64,000 nt of DNA, from positions 1-64,000 of the forward strand of contig NZ_FNPT01000025.1 of assembly GCF_900107375.1 (NCBI RefSeq), read 5' to 3'. The notes below the pieces were generated by a model, which did no database searches, had not been told where the DNA came from, and saw only the letters and a list, made by a program, of their open reading frames with translations. Every line of letters starts with the position of its first letter. The stretch's first letter is position 1. Shown in pieces: positions 40,563 to 49,987 of the stretch. The position numbers and the translations under genes were made by a program. Origin of the DNA: Lysobacter sp. yr284 (GTDB lineage Bacteria; Pseudomonadota; Gammaproteobacteria; Xanthomonadales; Xanthomonadaceae).

Positions 40563-42446
40563 TCAGGCCAGATCCCCGCGCAGCGCCCGCACCTGCGCTT
40601 CCAGCGCTTGCGCGGTCAAGCCCTGCGGATCGCGCGGCGGATCGGCCACCACCTCGACCTGCGCGCGGAACCGGCGCGGCACCCGCATCCGGCGCAGGCG
40701 CGAATCGCGCTTGCTCCACATGCTGCTCCACATGCCGCGCAGCGCCATCGGCACCACCGGGACCGGGTTCTTCTCCAGAATCCGTTCCACGCCCGACTTG
40801 AACGCCGCGATCTCGCCGTCCTTGGTCAGCGCGCCCTCGGGGAAGATGCCGACCAGCTGGCCGTCGGCCAGCGCCGCCTCGATTTCCTCCATCGCCTTGC
40901 GCAGCACCTCCGGGTCTTCCTTGGCGCCGGCGATCGGAATGGTCTTGGCGGTGCGGAAGATCCAGTTCATCACCGGGATGTTGAAGATCTTGTAGTACAT
41001 GACGAAGCGCATCGGCCGCGACACGCTGGCGCTGAGGATCAGCGGATCCATGTAGCTGACGTGGTTGCACACCACCAGCGCGGCGCCTTCGTCGGGAATG
41101 CGCTCGGTGCCGGACACGCGCAGCCGGTACAGGCCGCGCACCAGCACCCAGCTGAGGAAGCGCATCAGGAACTCGGGCACGATGGTGAAGATGTAGATCG
41201 CCACCAGCGCGTTGAGGATGCCCAGCGCCAGGAACACCTGCGGGATGGTCCAGTGCAGGAAGCGCTGCACGATCACGCCCAGCGCCGCGGCCAGCACGAT
41301 GAAGGCCGCGTTCTGGATGTTCATGCCGGCGATCACGCGCGACAGCTCGTTCTTCGGCGAACGGTTCTGGATCAGCGCGAACAGCGGCACCACGAAGAAA
41401 CCGGCGAACACGCCGATGCCGACCAGGTCCATCATGATCCGCCACGCGCCCGCGCTGTGGACGAAGCCGCTCACGTCCAGGTCTTTGGCCGTGGCCATGC
41501 CGGGATGGGCGAAATACAGGTCGACCATGAAGGCGGTCATGCCGAACGCGCCCAAAGGGACCAGACCGATTTCGACCGTGCGCGCCGACAGCTTCTCGCA
41601 CAGCATCGAACCCACGCCGGTGCCGATCGAGAACAGCGCCAGCGCGAAGATGTACAGGGTCGGCCCGCCGCCGAGGTTGTCCTCGGCGTAGCCCGGCAGC
41701 TGCGAGGTCAGCACCGTGCCGACGAACCAGAACCACGACACGCCGAGGATCGAGTTGCGCACCGCCGGCTGGCGCCGGGTCATGCGCATGATCTTCACCG
41801 ACTCGGGAATCGGGTTCCAGTTGATCTTGAGGTCCGGCTCGCCGGCGTCGGCGCGCGGGATCAGGCGGCTGACGATGTTGCCGGTGACCGCCAGCGCGAT
41901 GATCGCCACCGCCGCGACGATCGGGCCGTGCGCGCCGGCCAGGGTGAAGATCAGGCCGCCGAAGATCATGCCGGCGAGGATCGAGATCGAGGTGCCCATC
42001 TCGACCAGGCCGTTGCCGCCGGTGAGTTCCTCGGGCTTGAGCACCGACGGCAGGATCGAATACTTGACCGGCCCGAACAGCGTCGACTGCAGGCCGGTGC
42101 AGAACAGCGCGACCAGCAGGATCGACATGTTCTGGGTCAGGAAGCCGACCGCGGCCAACGACATGATGACGATTTCCATCGTCGTGGTGATGCGGATGAG
42201 CTTGTGTTTCTCCAGCTTCTCGGCGATCTGCCCGGCGGTGGCCGAGAACAGGAAGTACGGCAGGATGAACAAGGCCGGCGCGAGGTTGGTATAGAGGGTG
42301 CGCTGCTCGTCGCTGACGCCCAGGTAGAACAGCAGGCCGATGATCGCCTGCCGGTACACGTTGTCGTTGAAGGCGCCGAACGCCTGGGTGAGGAAGAACG
42401 GCAGGAAGCGCCGTTGGGTGAGCAACGCGAACTGGTTGTGCGCCAT
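40563..42446 (-). CDS. MFS transporter-acyltransferase (PlsC) fusion
   Basis: A 627-residue two-part protein. Residues 1 to about 405 are an LplT-like major facilitator (FLPFFLTQAFGAFNDNVYRQ at the start, 12 predicted helices). Residues about 430-620 are a PlsC acyltransferase with CNHVSYMDPLIL (HxxxxD) and GIFPEGALTKDG (FPEG motif). Together they would flip lysophospholipid and re-acylate it. In LplT-Aas-type proteins an acyl-ACP synthetase domain usually follows; it is absent here, so the acyl donor must come from elsewhere. It is a monocistronic gene. Confidence 0.93.
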   Translation of the reverse strand: MAHNQFALLTQRRFLPFFLTQAFGAFNDNVYRQAIIGLLFYLGVSDEQRTLYTNLAPALFILPYFLFSATAGQIAEKLEKHKLIRITTTMEIVIMSLAAVGFLTQNMSILLVALFCTGLQSTLFGPVKYSILPSVLKPEELTGGNGLVEMGTSISILAGMIFGGLIFTLAGAHGPIVAAVAIIALAVTGNIVSRLIPRADAGEPDLKINWNPIPESVKIMRMTRRQPAVRNSILGVSWFWFVGTVLTSQLPGYAEDNLGGGPTLYIFALALFSIGTGVGSMLCEKLSARTVEIGLVPLGAFGMTAFMVDLYFAHPGMATAKDLDVSGFVHSAGAWRIMMDLVGIGVFAGFFVVPLFALIQNRSPKNELSRVIAGMNIQNAAFIVLAAALGVIVQRFLHWTIPQVFLALGILNALVAIYIFTIVPEFLMRFLSWVLVRGLYRLRVSGTERIPDEGAALVVCNHVSYMDPLILSASVSRPMRFVMYYKIFNIPVMNWIFRTAKTIPIAGAKEDPEVLRKAMEEIEAALADGQLVGIFPEGALTKDGEIAAFKSGVERILEKNPVPVVPMALRGMWSSMWSKRDSRLRRMRVPRRFRAQVEVVADPPRDPQGLTAQALEAQVRALRGDLA

Positions 42447-42937
42447 GCCGTCCTGCTGTCCGGTCGGGTCCGCACCCGGATGTGCGGCTCATGCGAAGGA
42501 TTCGCGCTGGGAGCCTAACAAAAGGGGCTTGCGGGCGTGTAGCCGAACGCGGCGGGACCGGGCGGGTAGCGGAAAAGTAGCCCGGGTGGGCCGTCGGCCT
42601 AGACCGTTGCCGGTTGGGCGGCCGGCATCTGCCTGCGCCTGTGGTTCGCAGGCTCGGTGGGGCTGCGAGAGGCGATGCGGCCTCGCGACAGGGCTGCGCA
42701 GTTGGCGTCCTGGGGCCGGCGTTCGCGCAAGCGATACGGGAACTTGGCCGCGGGCGACTGCGGCGGATGGCGCGGTCGCCGCGCGTGCGGCCGGCCCCGC
42801 GACTGTCCATGTGTATCCCAGTGTATCCAGGCGCCCGCTGCGCGGCGCTCGCATACAAATCCCCGCCTGGCCGGACACGCCGCCGATACCCGGCTCCGGC
42901 CCAATGCCCTGGCCCGTCCACTGCCCAGGAGCCCGTC
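42447..42937. other. Divergent gap before the Tat hydrolase gene
   Basis: The 491 bases between two divergent genes hold no convincing gene; open frames there have poor composition and no ribosome site. A short direct repeat GTGTATCC occurs twice near 42810-42825, in a lower-GC patch that could be part of the hydrolase promoter. Confidence 0.45.
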
Positions 42938-43993
42938 ATGACCGCCACCCCGACCGACCGCCCTCTCGATGCCCAGCGCCGCAGCCTGCTCGGTGGCGCC
43001 GCCCTGGCTCTGCTCGCCGGGCCGCTCGGCGCGGTCGGCGGCATCGCCCCGGCCTTCGCCGCCGCGCCGCGCGCGCAGGCGACTATCGGCCCGGTGGCCT
43101 GGGGCGCGCTCAAGCAGGTCGACGCCGGGGCGCTGCGGGTGAGCTACGCCGAACTCGGCCCGCGCGACGGCACCCCGGTGCTGCTGCTGCACGGCTGGCC
43201 CTACGACATCCACACCTACGCCGAGGTCGCGCCGATCCTGGCAGCGCGGGGCTACCGCGTGATCGTCCCCTACCTGCGCGGCTACGGCGCGACCGCGTTC
43301 CTGTCCGCCGACACGCCGCGCAACGGCCAGCAAGCCGCGCTCGCCGTCGACGCCATCGCCCTGCTCGATGCGCTCGGCATCGAATCGGCGATCTTCGGCG
43401 GCTGCGACTGGGGCGCGCGCACCGTCGGCATCCTGGCCGCGCTGTGGCCGCAGCGTTGCAAAGGCCTGGTGTCGGTCAGCGGCTACCTGATCGGCAACCA
43501 GCAGGCCGGCCAGGCGCCGCTGCCGCCGAAGGCCGAGCTGCAATGGTGGTACCAGTTCTACTTCGCCACCGACCGCGGCGAACGCGGCTATGCCCAGAAC
43601 CGCGGGGAATTCGTCCGATTGATCTGGGAACTGGCCTCGCCGCAATGGCGATTCGACGACGCGACGTTCGCCCGCAGCGCGGCGGCGTTCGACAATCCCG
43701 ATCACGTCGCCATCGTCATCCACAATTATCGTTGGCGGCTAGGGTTGGCGCAGGGCGAAGCGCGGTTCGATGAGTTGGAAGCGCGGCTGGCGAAGGCGCC
43801 GAGCATTGTCGTCCCGACGATCACATTGGAAGGCGATGCCAACGGCGCGCCGCACCCGCCGGCCGAGGCGTATGCGCGCAAGTTCACCGGCAAGTATCAG
43901 CATCGCGAGATCAAGGGCGGAATCGGCCACAACCTGCCGCAGGAAGCGCCGCAGGCGTTCGCGCAAGCGATCCTCGATGTCGCCAAGCTCTGA
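42938..43993 (+). CDS. Exported alpha/beta hydrolase, epoxide-hydrolase-like
   Basis: A 351-residue protein with a twin-arginine signal (QRRSLLGGAALALLAGPLG, then AFAAAPRAQ), so it is probably exported folded. HGWPYD is the oxyanion-hole motif. The nucleophile elbow GGCDWGART has Asp where lipases have Ser, as in epoxide hydrolases and haloalkane dehalogenases. GIGHNLPQEAP near the end gives the His. CGDWG-type variation (Cys in place of the usual His before Asp) is slightly unusual. AGGAG lies eight bases before the ATG at 42938. Confidence 0.88.
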   Translation: MTATPTDRPLDAQRRSLLGGAALALLAGPLGAVGGIAPAFAAAPRAQATIGPVAWGALKQVDAGALRVSYAELGPRDGTPVLLLHGWPYDIHTYAEVAPILAARGYRVIVPYLRGYGATAFLSADTPRNGQQAALAVDAIALLDALGIESAIFGGCDWGARTVGILAALWPQRCKGLVSVSGYLIGNQQAGQAPLPPKAELQWWYQFYFATDRGERGYAQNRGEFVRLIWELASPQWRFDDATFARSAAAFDNPDHVAIVIHNYRWRLGLAQGEARFDELEARLAKAPSIVVPTITLEGDANGAPHPPAEAYARKFTGKYQHREIKGGIGHNLPQEAPQAFAQAILDVAKL

Positions 43994-44012
43994 GGGAAAG
44001 CCTGGTAGCCCC

Positions 44013-44111
44013 TGTAGGAGCGGCGCGAGCCACGACCGCGAACCTTCACGCTCGCGGCGAAACTTTCGTCGTAGCTGCGGATTCGCGGTCGCGACTCGCG
44101 TCGCTCCTACA
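44013..44111. repeat. REP-like inverted doublet 4
   Basis: TGTAGGAGCGGCGCGAGCCA from 44013 faces CGCGGTCGCGACTCGCGTCG ending at 44111, between the convergent hydrolase and MscS genes. Confidence 0.85.
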
Positions 44112-44135
44112 GGTGGATCACGCGGCTTCCGACGC

Positions 44136-44744
44136 TTAGCGCCCGCCCGCGTCCTGCCACTCCGCCCCTTCGGCGGTCCTCTGCTCGCGCACGACCCGGC
44201 TCCACTCCGGCTCATGCCGCCAGCGCCGCGTCGTGCGCTGGAAGAACTGGCTGTTGGGCACCTGCAGCACCGTGTCGTCGCCGTTGGCGTGGGTTTCCTG
44301 CAGCGTCGTATAGACGAAATTGATGTCCACCACGCGTCCCTTCAGCCCCGGCTTGTCGCCGTTCTCCAGCACCTCGATGTAGTCGTACAGGCGGAACGGC
44401 CGGGTGGCGAGGATCAAGAACGCGCAGAAGATGTTCGACAGCACGCTCCAGGCGGCGAAGAACGCCACCGCGCCCACCGCGACGAACCCGGTCAGCGTGG
44501 TCCACACCACCGACCCGGAAATCCCGACCCGGTTGAGGAACATCAGCAGCGCGGTGATGTAGATCACCGTGCTGAGCCCGCGCCGCAGCCCCAGCGCGAA
44601 CGCCGGCGCGATGTCGTAGCGGGTGGACATGCGCTTCACCAACTGCCGCAGCAGCGTGGTCAGCAGCCAGGCGATGGCCAGGATCGCGAAGGCCTCGCCG
44701 ATTTTCGTGGCGATGTAGGTGGCCTGGGCGAGCATGGGGGACAT
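44136..44744 (-). CDS. MscS family mechanosensitive channel
   Basis: A 202-residue small MscS-type protein. Three membrane helices come first; the third (VAVGAVAFFAAWSVLSNIFCAFLIL, in part) is the pore-lining one. A short beta domain with ILATRPFRLYDYIEV, VVDINFVYTTLQ and VLQVPNSQFFQ follows. It is shorter than E. coli MscS (286) and lacks most of the C-terminal alpha/beta vestibule. It is a single gene. Confidence 0.92.
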   Translation of the reverse strand: MSPMLAQATYIATKIGEAFAILAIAWLLTTLLRQLVKRMSTRYDIAPAFALGLRRGLSTVIYITALLMFLNRVGISGSVVWTTLTGFVAVGAVAFFAAWSVLSNIFCAFLILATRPFRLYDYIEVLENGDKPGLKGRVVDINFVYTTLQETHANGDDTVLQVPNSQFFQRTTRRWRHEPEWSRVVREQRTAEGAEWQDAGGR

Positions 44745-44831
44745 TGCGGGCGGTCTCGGGTAGCAGGCCCGCCAGTGTAAAGGGTGGGAGGTTAGCGCGC
44801 GGTGCTCGACGAGTCCGGACGGGCCGGCCGG

Positions 44832-45458
44832 TCAATTCGCCGCCACCGCCACATTCACCGCCGCCGCCACCAGCACCGCGTTGAAGAAGTACGCCACGAT
44901 CGAGTGCATCAGCGCGAAGCGGCGCAGGGCGCGGCCGCTGATCGCCACGTCCGAGGTCTGCGCGGCCATGCCGATCACGAACGAGAAGTAGACGAAGTCG
45001 ATCGCGGCGGGTTCGTCGTCGCCGGGGAACTGGAGGCCGCGGCGCGGTTGCTTGTCGGCGCCGGGCCGCCAGTAGAGGTGGGTGTAGTGCGAGGCGGCGA
45101 GCATGTGGATGGTCGCCCAGCCCAGCGGGATCGAGAGCAGGGCGACGATCAGCCAGGCCAGGCTGGGGCGGTGGTCGGCGTTGATGGTCATGAACAACGC
45201 CGCCAGGGCGGTGGTCACGGTGGACACGACGATCAGGAACAGGACGTAGACCGGGACGTCGCTGCGCACCGCGGCCTGGCGCAGGCGTTGGCCGCTCAGC
45301 CGGCGCAGGCTGGGCACGGCCAGCGCGAGGTAGCTCAGGAAGAAACCGTTGGCGGCGAGGATGATCGCGCGTTGCCAACCCAGCCAGCCGGCCAGGACGA
45401 AGCCCAGAGCGTAGGCGGCGGCGATCAGCGCGAACAGGAACCGGCGGGAATCGAGCAT
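44832..45458 (-). CDS. DUF1345 family membrane protein
   Basis: A 208-residue protein with five to six membrane helices. FVYFSFVIGMAAQTSDVAIS and RRFALMHSIVAYFFNAVLVA are the DUF1345 signature. It may be related to small channels or transporters, but the function is unknown. It is divergent from the cardiolipin synthase gene. Confidence 0.92.
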   Translation of the reverse strand: MLDSRRFLFALIAAAYALGFVLAGWLGWQRAIILAANGFFLSYLALAVPSLRRLSGQRLRQAAVRSDVPVYVLFLIVVSTVTTALAALFMTINADHRPSLAWLIVALLSIPLGWATIHMLAASHYTHLYWRPGADKQPRRGLQFPGDDEPAAIDFVYFSFVIGMAAQTSDVAISGRALRRFALMHSIVAYFFNAVLVAAAVNVAVAAN

Positions 45459-45742
45459 GGGCAGCCCTCGCTAGGCGCGCCGGTCGGTGGCGACGGCGGG
45501 GTCAGGATAGCGCCGCAAACGCGGGCCTTGCCAGCATGGGCCGAGCGGCGTGCGGTGGTTCCGGTGCGGCGGGGACGGCGGCGCCGTCGGCAGCGTGCGG
45601 CGTACCCGGCAAGGACTCGCATCGCGCGCGGTCCGCGTTGCCCCGAACGCGATTTGGCGGCGCCGTGACGCGCGGCCGGGCAAGCTCGGCGATCGGCGCG
45701 GCGGTATCCCGCGCCGACATCCTGCGCCACCGTGGAGATCGC

Positions 45743-47236
45743 ATGTCGTTCGAACTGAGCTGGCTGCCCGCATCGCTGAACGTCGGCCTGACCGTGATCG
45801 TGTTCGTGGCCCACCTGCTGGTGGCCGCGCGCGCGCTGACCCGCCCCAACCGCACGCCGGCCTCGCGCGCGGCCTGGGTCGCGGTGATCATGCTGGCGCC
45901 GGTGGTGGGCATGGTCGCTTACCTGCTGCTGGGCGAGACCAACATCGGCCGTGCGCGGGTCGGCCGGATCGAGCACGCGGGCAAGCGCATGCCGTCGCCG
46001 GACGATGCCGCCAACGCGCCGCGCGCGGTCGCCGACCACGCGGCGCCGTTGTTCGAGCTGGCGCGCTCGATCAACGGCTTCCACGCCGTCGGCGGCAACC
46101 GCATCGCCCTGCTCGGCGACGAGGACAGCGCGGCGGACGATCCCAAGCGCGATTGCCGGCTGGCGATCGACGCGTTGGTCGCCGACATCGAGCAGGCGCG
46201 CGAGTCGGTGCACATCGCGTTCTACATCTGGCTCGACGACGGCGCCGGCGGCCGCGTCGCCGACGCGGTCGCCGCTGCGGCGCGGCGCGGGGTGGCCTGC
46301 CGGGTGATGGTCGATGCCTTCGGCTCGCGCGCCTTCATCGCTGGCGAGCGCTGGAAACAGCTCGGCGCGGCGGGGGTGAAGCTGCTGCGCACGCTCGACG
46401 ATCTGAACCGGCTACAGCACATCGCGTTCAGCCGCATGGACCTGCGCGATCACCGCAAGATCGTGGTGATCGACAACGCCATCGCCTATTGCGGCAGCCA
46501 GAACTGCGCCGACCCGGAGTTCCGGGTCAAGGCCGCGTATGCGCCGTGGATCGACCTGCTGCTGCGTTGCGAAGGGCCGGTGGTGCGGCAGGCGCAGTTC
46601 CTGTTCCTCAGCGGATGGATTCCGGAGACCGGCGAAACCGGGCTGGACGATTATCCCGACGCCGCCGCGCCGCAGCGGTTCGACGAGGATTGCATCGCCC
46701 AGGCGTTCGAGACCGGCCCGGTCGTCCGCCACAACGCGATGAGCGACATGTTCGCCGCCTGCATCTACGCCGCGCGGCGCGAGCTGACGATCGTCACTCC
46801 GTATTTCGTGCCCGACGAATCGATCCTGCGCGCGATCTGCGCCGCGCCGCGCCGCGGAGCGGCGACCCGGGTGGTGTTCCCGCAGCGCAACGATTCGTGG
46901 TTCGTCGGCCAGACCTGCCGCAGCACCTACGCCGACCTGCTGCGCGCGGGCGTGGAGGTGTACGAGTATCCGCTCGGCATCCTGCACGCCAAGGCGATGT
47001 GCATCGATGGCGAGATCGCGCTGATCGGCTCGGCCAACATGGACCGGCGCAGCCTGGATCTGAACTTCGAGAACAACCTGATGATCGCGGACCGCAAGGT
47101 CGTCGCGGCGATCCGGCGGCGGCAGGGCAAGTACCTGTCGGTGTCGCGCCGGATCGCGCTGGAGGAGGTCGAGGCGTGGCCGTTGCAGGTGCGGCTGGTG
47201 CAGAACGCGGTGGCGATGATGTCGCCGGTGCTCTAG
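45743..47236 (+). CDS. cls: Cardiolipin synthase
   Basis: A 497-residue phospholipase D-superfamily enzyme that forms cardiolipin from two phosphatidylglycerols. Two N-terminal membrane helices (about 10-30 and 40-62) precede two HKD motifs: RDHRKIVVIDNAIAYCGSQN near residue 234 and LHAKAMCIDGEIALIGSANM near 413. Both carry HxKxxxxD. The ATG at 45743 follows GTGGAG. The stop overlaps the convergent gene at 47233 by four bases. Which cls paralogue it corresponds to is not clear. Confidence 0.94.
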   Translation: MSFELSWLPASLNVGLTVIVFVAHLLVAARALTRPNRTPASRAAWVAVIMLAPVVGMVAYLLLGETNIGRARVGRIEHAGKRMPSPDDAANAPRAVADHAAPLFELARSINGFHAVGGNRIALLGDEDSAADDPKRDCRLAIDALVADIEQARESVHIAFYIWLDDGAGGRVADAVAAAARRGVACRVMVDAFGSRAFIAGERWKQLGAAGVKLLRTLDDLNRLQHIAFSRMDLRDHRKIVVIDNAIAYCGSQNCADPEFRVKAAYAPWIDLLLRCEGPVVRQAQFLFLSGWIPETGETGLDDYPDAAAPQRFDEDCIAQAFETGPVVRHNAMSDMFAACIYAARRELTIVTPYFVPDESILRAICAAPRRGAATRVVFPQRNDSWFVGQTCRSTYADLLRAGVEVYEYPLGILHAKAMCIDGEIALIGSANMDRRSLDLNFENNLMIADRKVVAAIRRRQGKYLSVSRRIALEEVEAWPLQVRLVQNAVAMMSPVL

Positions 47237-47673
47237 CGCCAGAACGCCCACCACGGCTTGGCTTGCTGCGGGGGCTCGTAGGCCGGCACCGGGCACAGCA
47301 CCGCCCAGCCGTCTTCGGCGTGCGACATGAAGATGCGCTGGGCGAAGTTGCGGCCGTCGGCGTTGCGGATGTTCTGGGTCACGGTGAAGAACCGGCTGGC
47401 GAAGTGTTCGACCGCGACGACCTGGGTGACGACGCCGAGGAAGTCGGGCGGTTGCGCCTGCCGCCACTGCCGTTGCAGCGCTTCGGCGAGTTCTCCGCGT
47501 GGGCCCGCGGGCGGCGCGGCGCCGGCCGGGCGCAGATGTTGCTGGATGAGTTCGGCCTCGTGCTGGAAATTGCGGCAGCGCAGCGCGAGGTCAAAGTCGC
47601 CGTTGCGATAGGCCTCTTCGAGGACGTGGAGGGTTTTCTCGGGCGTGGACAGATCGAGTTCCGGGTTGCTCAA
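47233..47673 (-). CDS. Hypothetical protein, perhaps NTF2-like
   Basis: A 146-residue soluble protein with no confident family match. The N-terminus LSTPEKTLHVLEEAYRNGDF and a following RFFTVTQNIRNADGRNF strand resemble NTF2/SnoaL-like folds. The last residues QQAKPWWAFWR end in an aromatic-basic tail. Its stop overlaps that of cls on the other strand. Confidence 0.7.
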   Translation of the reverse strand: MSNPELDLSTPEKTLHVLEEAYRNGDFDLALRCRNFQHEAELIQQHLRPAGAAPPAGPRGELAEALQRQWRQAQPPDFLGVVTQVVAVEHFASRFFTVTQNIRNADGRNFAQRIFMSHAEDGWAVLCPVPAYEPPQQAKPWWAFWR

Positions 47674-47920
47674 CGCGATGCCCCTGTGGAGTGGACGGTC
47701 GTGCGGAACCTGTGCGCATCGGCGATTAGGCGATGGCGCCGGGGTGCGTGCTTGCCGATCCTAGCCGATCGCGGCGCGAGGGATACGACCTGGGTCGCAT
47801 ATGACAATGTCGTTGCGAAGTGAAGATGCGATGTCAGCGTAGCGGCGGGCGCCGGTGTTTCGCGGGCAGCCAGCTTGCGGCGGTTAGGCTCGGTGCGTTC
47901 CCCCGCACGAGGAGGCCGGT

Positions 47921-48196
47921 ATGTCCGCCGACACCAAGACGCCGCTGGATCATGTCAACACGACGCTGAACCAGCTCAAGGAAATGCGCCACTACGCCAA
48001 GAACTACGTCGAGCAGCTGACCGGGCAGTGGCTGCTGTTCGATGGCGAGTTGAAGAAGCTCAAGCAGGCGCAGCGCATCGAGGAACTGATGGTGCGGCAG
48101 GGCGAATTGTACGAGGCCCTGGACAAGGAGATCGCGGAGTTGGAGGAGCTCGCCACGACGCTGCAGCCGGCGCCGGAGGAAGCGGCGGCGCAATGA
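47921..48196 (+). CDS. Small coiled-coil hypothetical protein
   Basis: A 91-residue protein, mostly one or two long amphipathic helices (EMRHYAKNYVEQLTG, then KQAQRIEELMVRQGELYEAL and DKEIAELEELATTL). There is no signal peptide and no recognised family. GAGGAGG lies shortly before the ATG at 47921. It is convergent with purD, with a shared hairpin terminator between them. Confidence 0.75.
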   Translation: MSADTKTPLDHVNTTLNQLKEMRHYAKNYVEQLTGQWLLFDGELKKLKQAQRIEELMVRQGELYEALDKEIAELEELATTLQPAPEEAAAQ

Positions 48197-48314
48197 TGCG
48201 CATCGGCTGCGCAGGCAGCCACTGCGCGGCTCGCGCCTACGGCGTCGTGCTTTCGATGCAGGTGTGTGGCCGCGGCGCGCGCCGCCGCTCGCGGACGCGA
48301 GCCGGAAACGAAGC

Positions 48315-48342
48315 ACGGCCGGGAGCGGGCGCTCCCGGCCGT
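48315..48342. terminator. Bidirectional terminator-like hairpin
   Basis: Perfect 11-12 bp arms (48315-48326 and 48331-48342) enclose a four-base loop between the convergent small coiled-coil gene and purD. A TTTT lies four bases on for plus-strand transcripts; the minus side is only weakly T-rich. Confidence 0.7.
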
Positions 48343-48365
48343 TGCGTTTTCGCGATGCCGCGGCG

Positions 48366-49661
48366 TCAGGCCTGGCCGGCGCGTTCGCGCTCGATCGCCC
48401 GCCAGCCGATGTCGTGGCGGTGGAATTCGCCCTGCCAGGAAATCCCTGCGACGACTTCGTAGGCGCGGCGTTGCGCGTCGGCCACGCTGTCGCCGAGCGC
48501 GCAGGCGCACAGCACGCGGCCGCCGGCGGTCACGGCCTGGCCGTCGGCGAGTTTGGTGCCGGCGTGGAAGACGTGGCTGTCGGCCGGCAGCGGCACGTCC
48601 CATTCGCTGATCGGATCGCCGGTGCGCGGCGTCTCGGGGTAGTGCTGCGCGGCCATCACCACGCCCAGCGAGGGACGCGGGTCCCACTCGGCGACGGTGG
48701 CGTCGAGGCGTTGGTCGAGCGCGGCTTCGACCAGGTCGAGCAGATCCGAGCGCAAGCGCAGCATCACCGGCTGGGTTTCCGGGTCGCCGAAGCGGACGTT
48801 GAATTCGATGACCTTGGGCGCGCCGTCGCGGTCGATCATCAGGCCGGCGTAGAGGAAGCCGGTGAAGGGCACGCCGTCGGCGATCATGCCGCGCACGGTC
48901 GGCATCACCACCTCGCGCATGACCCGGTCGTGGACGTCTTGAGTGACCACCGGCGCCGGCGAGTAGGCGCCCATGCCGCCGGTATTGGGGCCGGTATCGC
49001 CGTCGCCGACACGCTTGTGGTCCTGCGAGGTCGCCATCGGCAGCGCGTGCTCGCCGTCGACCATAGAGATGAAGCTGGCTTCCTCGCCGTCGAGGAATTC
49101 CTCGATCACCACGCGCGCGCCGGCGGCGCCGAAGGCGTTGCCGGAGAGCATGTCGCGCACCGCGTCTTCGGCCTCAAGCAGCGTCATCGCTACGATCACG
49201 CCCTTGCCGGCGGCCAGGCCGTCGGCCTTGACCACGATCGGCGCGCCCTTCTCGCGGACGTAGGCCAGTGCCGCTTCGACCTGCGTATGCACCGCGTAGT
49301 AGGCGGTGGGAATGCCGTGGCGGGCAAGGAAGTCCTTGGCGAAGGCCTTGCTGCCTTCGAGCTGCGCGGCGGCGGCGGTGGGGCCGAAGATGCGGCGGCC
49401 GGCGGCGCGGAAGCGGTCGACCACGCCGGCCACCAGCGGCGCCTCGGGGCCGACCACGGTCACCGCGACGCCTTCGTCGGCGGCCAGCTTCAGCAGGCCG
49501 TCGAGATCGGTGGCGGCGACCGCGACGTTGCGGCATTTGCCTTCGCGCGCGGTGCCGGCGTTGCCGGGGGCGACCAGGACCTCGTCGACGCGCGGGGATT
49601 GGGCGAGCTTCCAGGCCAGCGCGTGTTCGCGCCCGCCGGACCCGATGACGAGGACCTTCAT
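48366..49661 (-). CDS. purD: Phosphoribosylamine-glycine ligase
   Basis: A 431-residue ATP-grasp enzyme of purine synthesis (GAR synthetase). MKVLVIGSGGREHALAWKL starts the protein. FAKDFLARHGIPT, PIVVKADGLAAGKGV, VIEEFLDGEEAS, SQDHKRVGDGDTGPNTGGMG and IEFNVRFGDPETQ are the ATP and metal site motifs. The start at 49661 matches homologues; the frame extends upstream to 49715. It is on the same strand as purH but separated from it by two other genes. Confidence 0.97.
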   Translation of the reverse strand: MKVLVIGSGGREHALAWKLAQSPRVDEVLVAPGNAGTAREGKCRNVAVAATDLDGLLKLAADEGVAVTVVGPEAPLVAGVVDRFRAAGRRIFGPTAAAAQLEGSKAFAKDFLARHGIPTAYYAVHTQVEAALAYVREKGAPIVVKADGLAAGKGVIVAMTLLEAEDAVRDMLSGNAFGAAGARVVIEEFLDGEEASFISMVDGEHALPMATSQDHKRVGDGDTGPNTGGMGAYSPAPVVTQDVHDRVMREVVMPTVRGMIADGVPFTGFLYAGLMIDRDGAPKVIEFNVRFGDPETQPVMLRLRSDLLDLVEAALDQRLDATVAEWDPRPSLGVVMAAQHYPETPRTGDPISEWDVPLPADSHVFHAGTKLADGQAVTAGGRVLCACALGDSVADAQRRAYEVVAGISWQGEFHRHDIGWRAIERERAGQA

Positions 49662-49987
49662 GCGTACTCCAGGGAAAAGGGGGAAATGACGGATGGGCAG
49701 CGGCTCATGCCGCATGGGATTTTACGGCAGGGGGCGGGGCGGGGCGACCGGGCTGCTACCATCGCCCGGTTCCGGCCCACGGAGGGGGCCGCGCGCGCGC
49801 CTGGCGGCCGCCGCGGGTCCGGGGCGGCGGCCGGTTCGGCCGGGCGGGGTGCGGTTTCGCGCGGTGGCGCCCGGTCCGGGCGGCGTGCGCGGCGCGCGCC
49901 GGCCCGCTCGCGAACCGCGGCGCCGCGGCGGCCCGGACGCGGCCGCAGCGACCGACCTCCCTCTCGCCCCAACCCGGAACCCACCGC
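49662..49987. other. Divergent gap between purD and agcS
   Basis: These 326 very GC-rich bases should hold both promoters. I see no clear box, riboswitch or gene. Confidence 0.45.

Noticed and set aside
42489-42941. Small genes in the gap before the Tat hydrolase
   Set aside because: Open frames exist on both strands, but none has a ribosome site, family motif or plausible composition.
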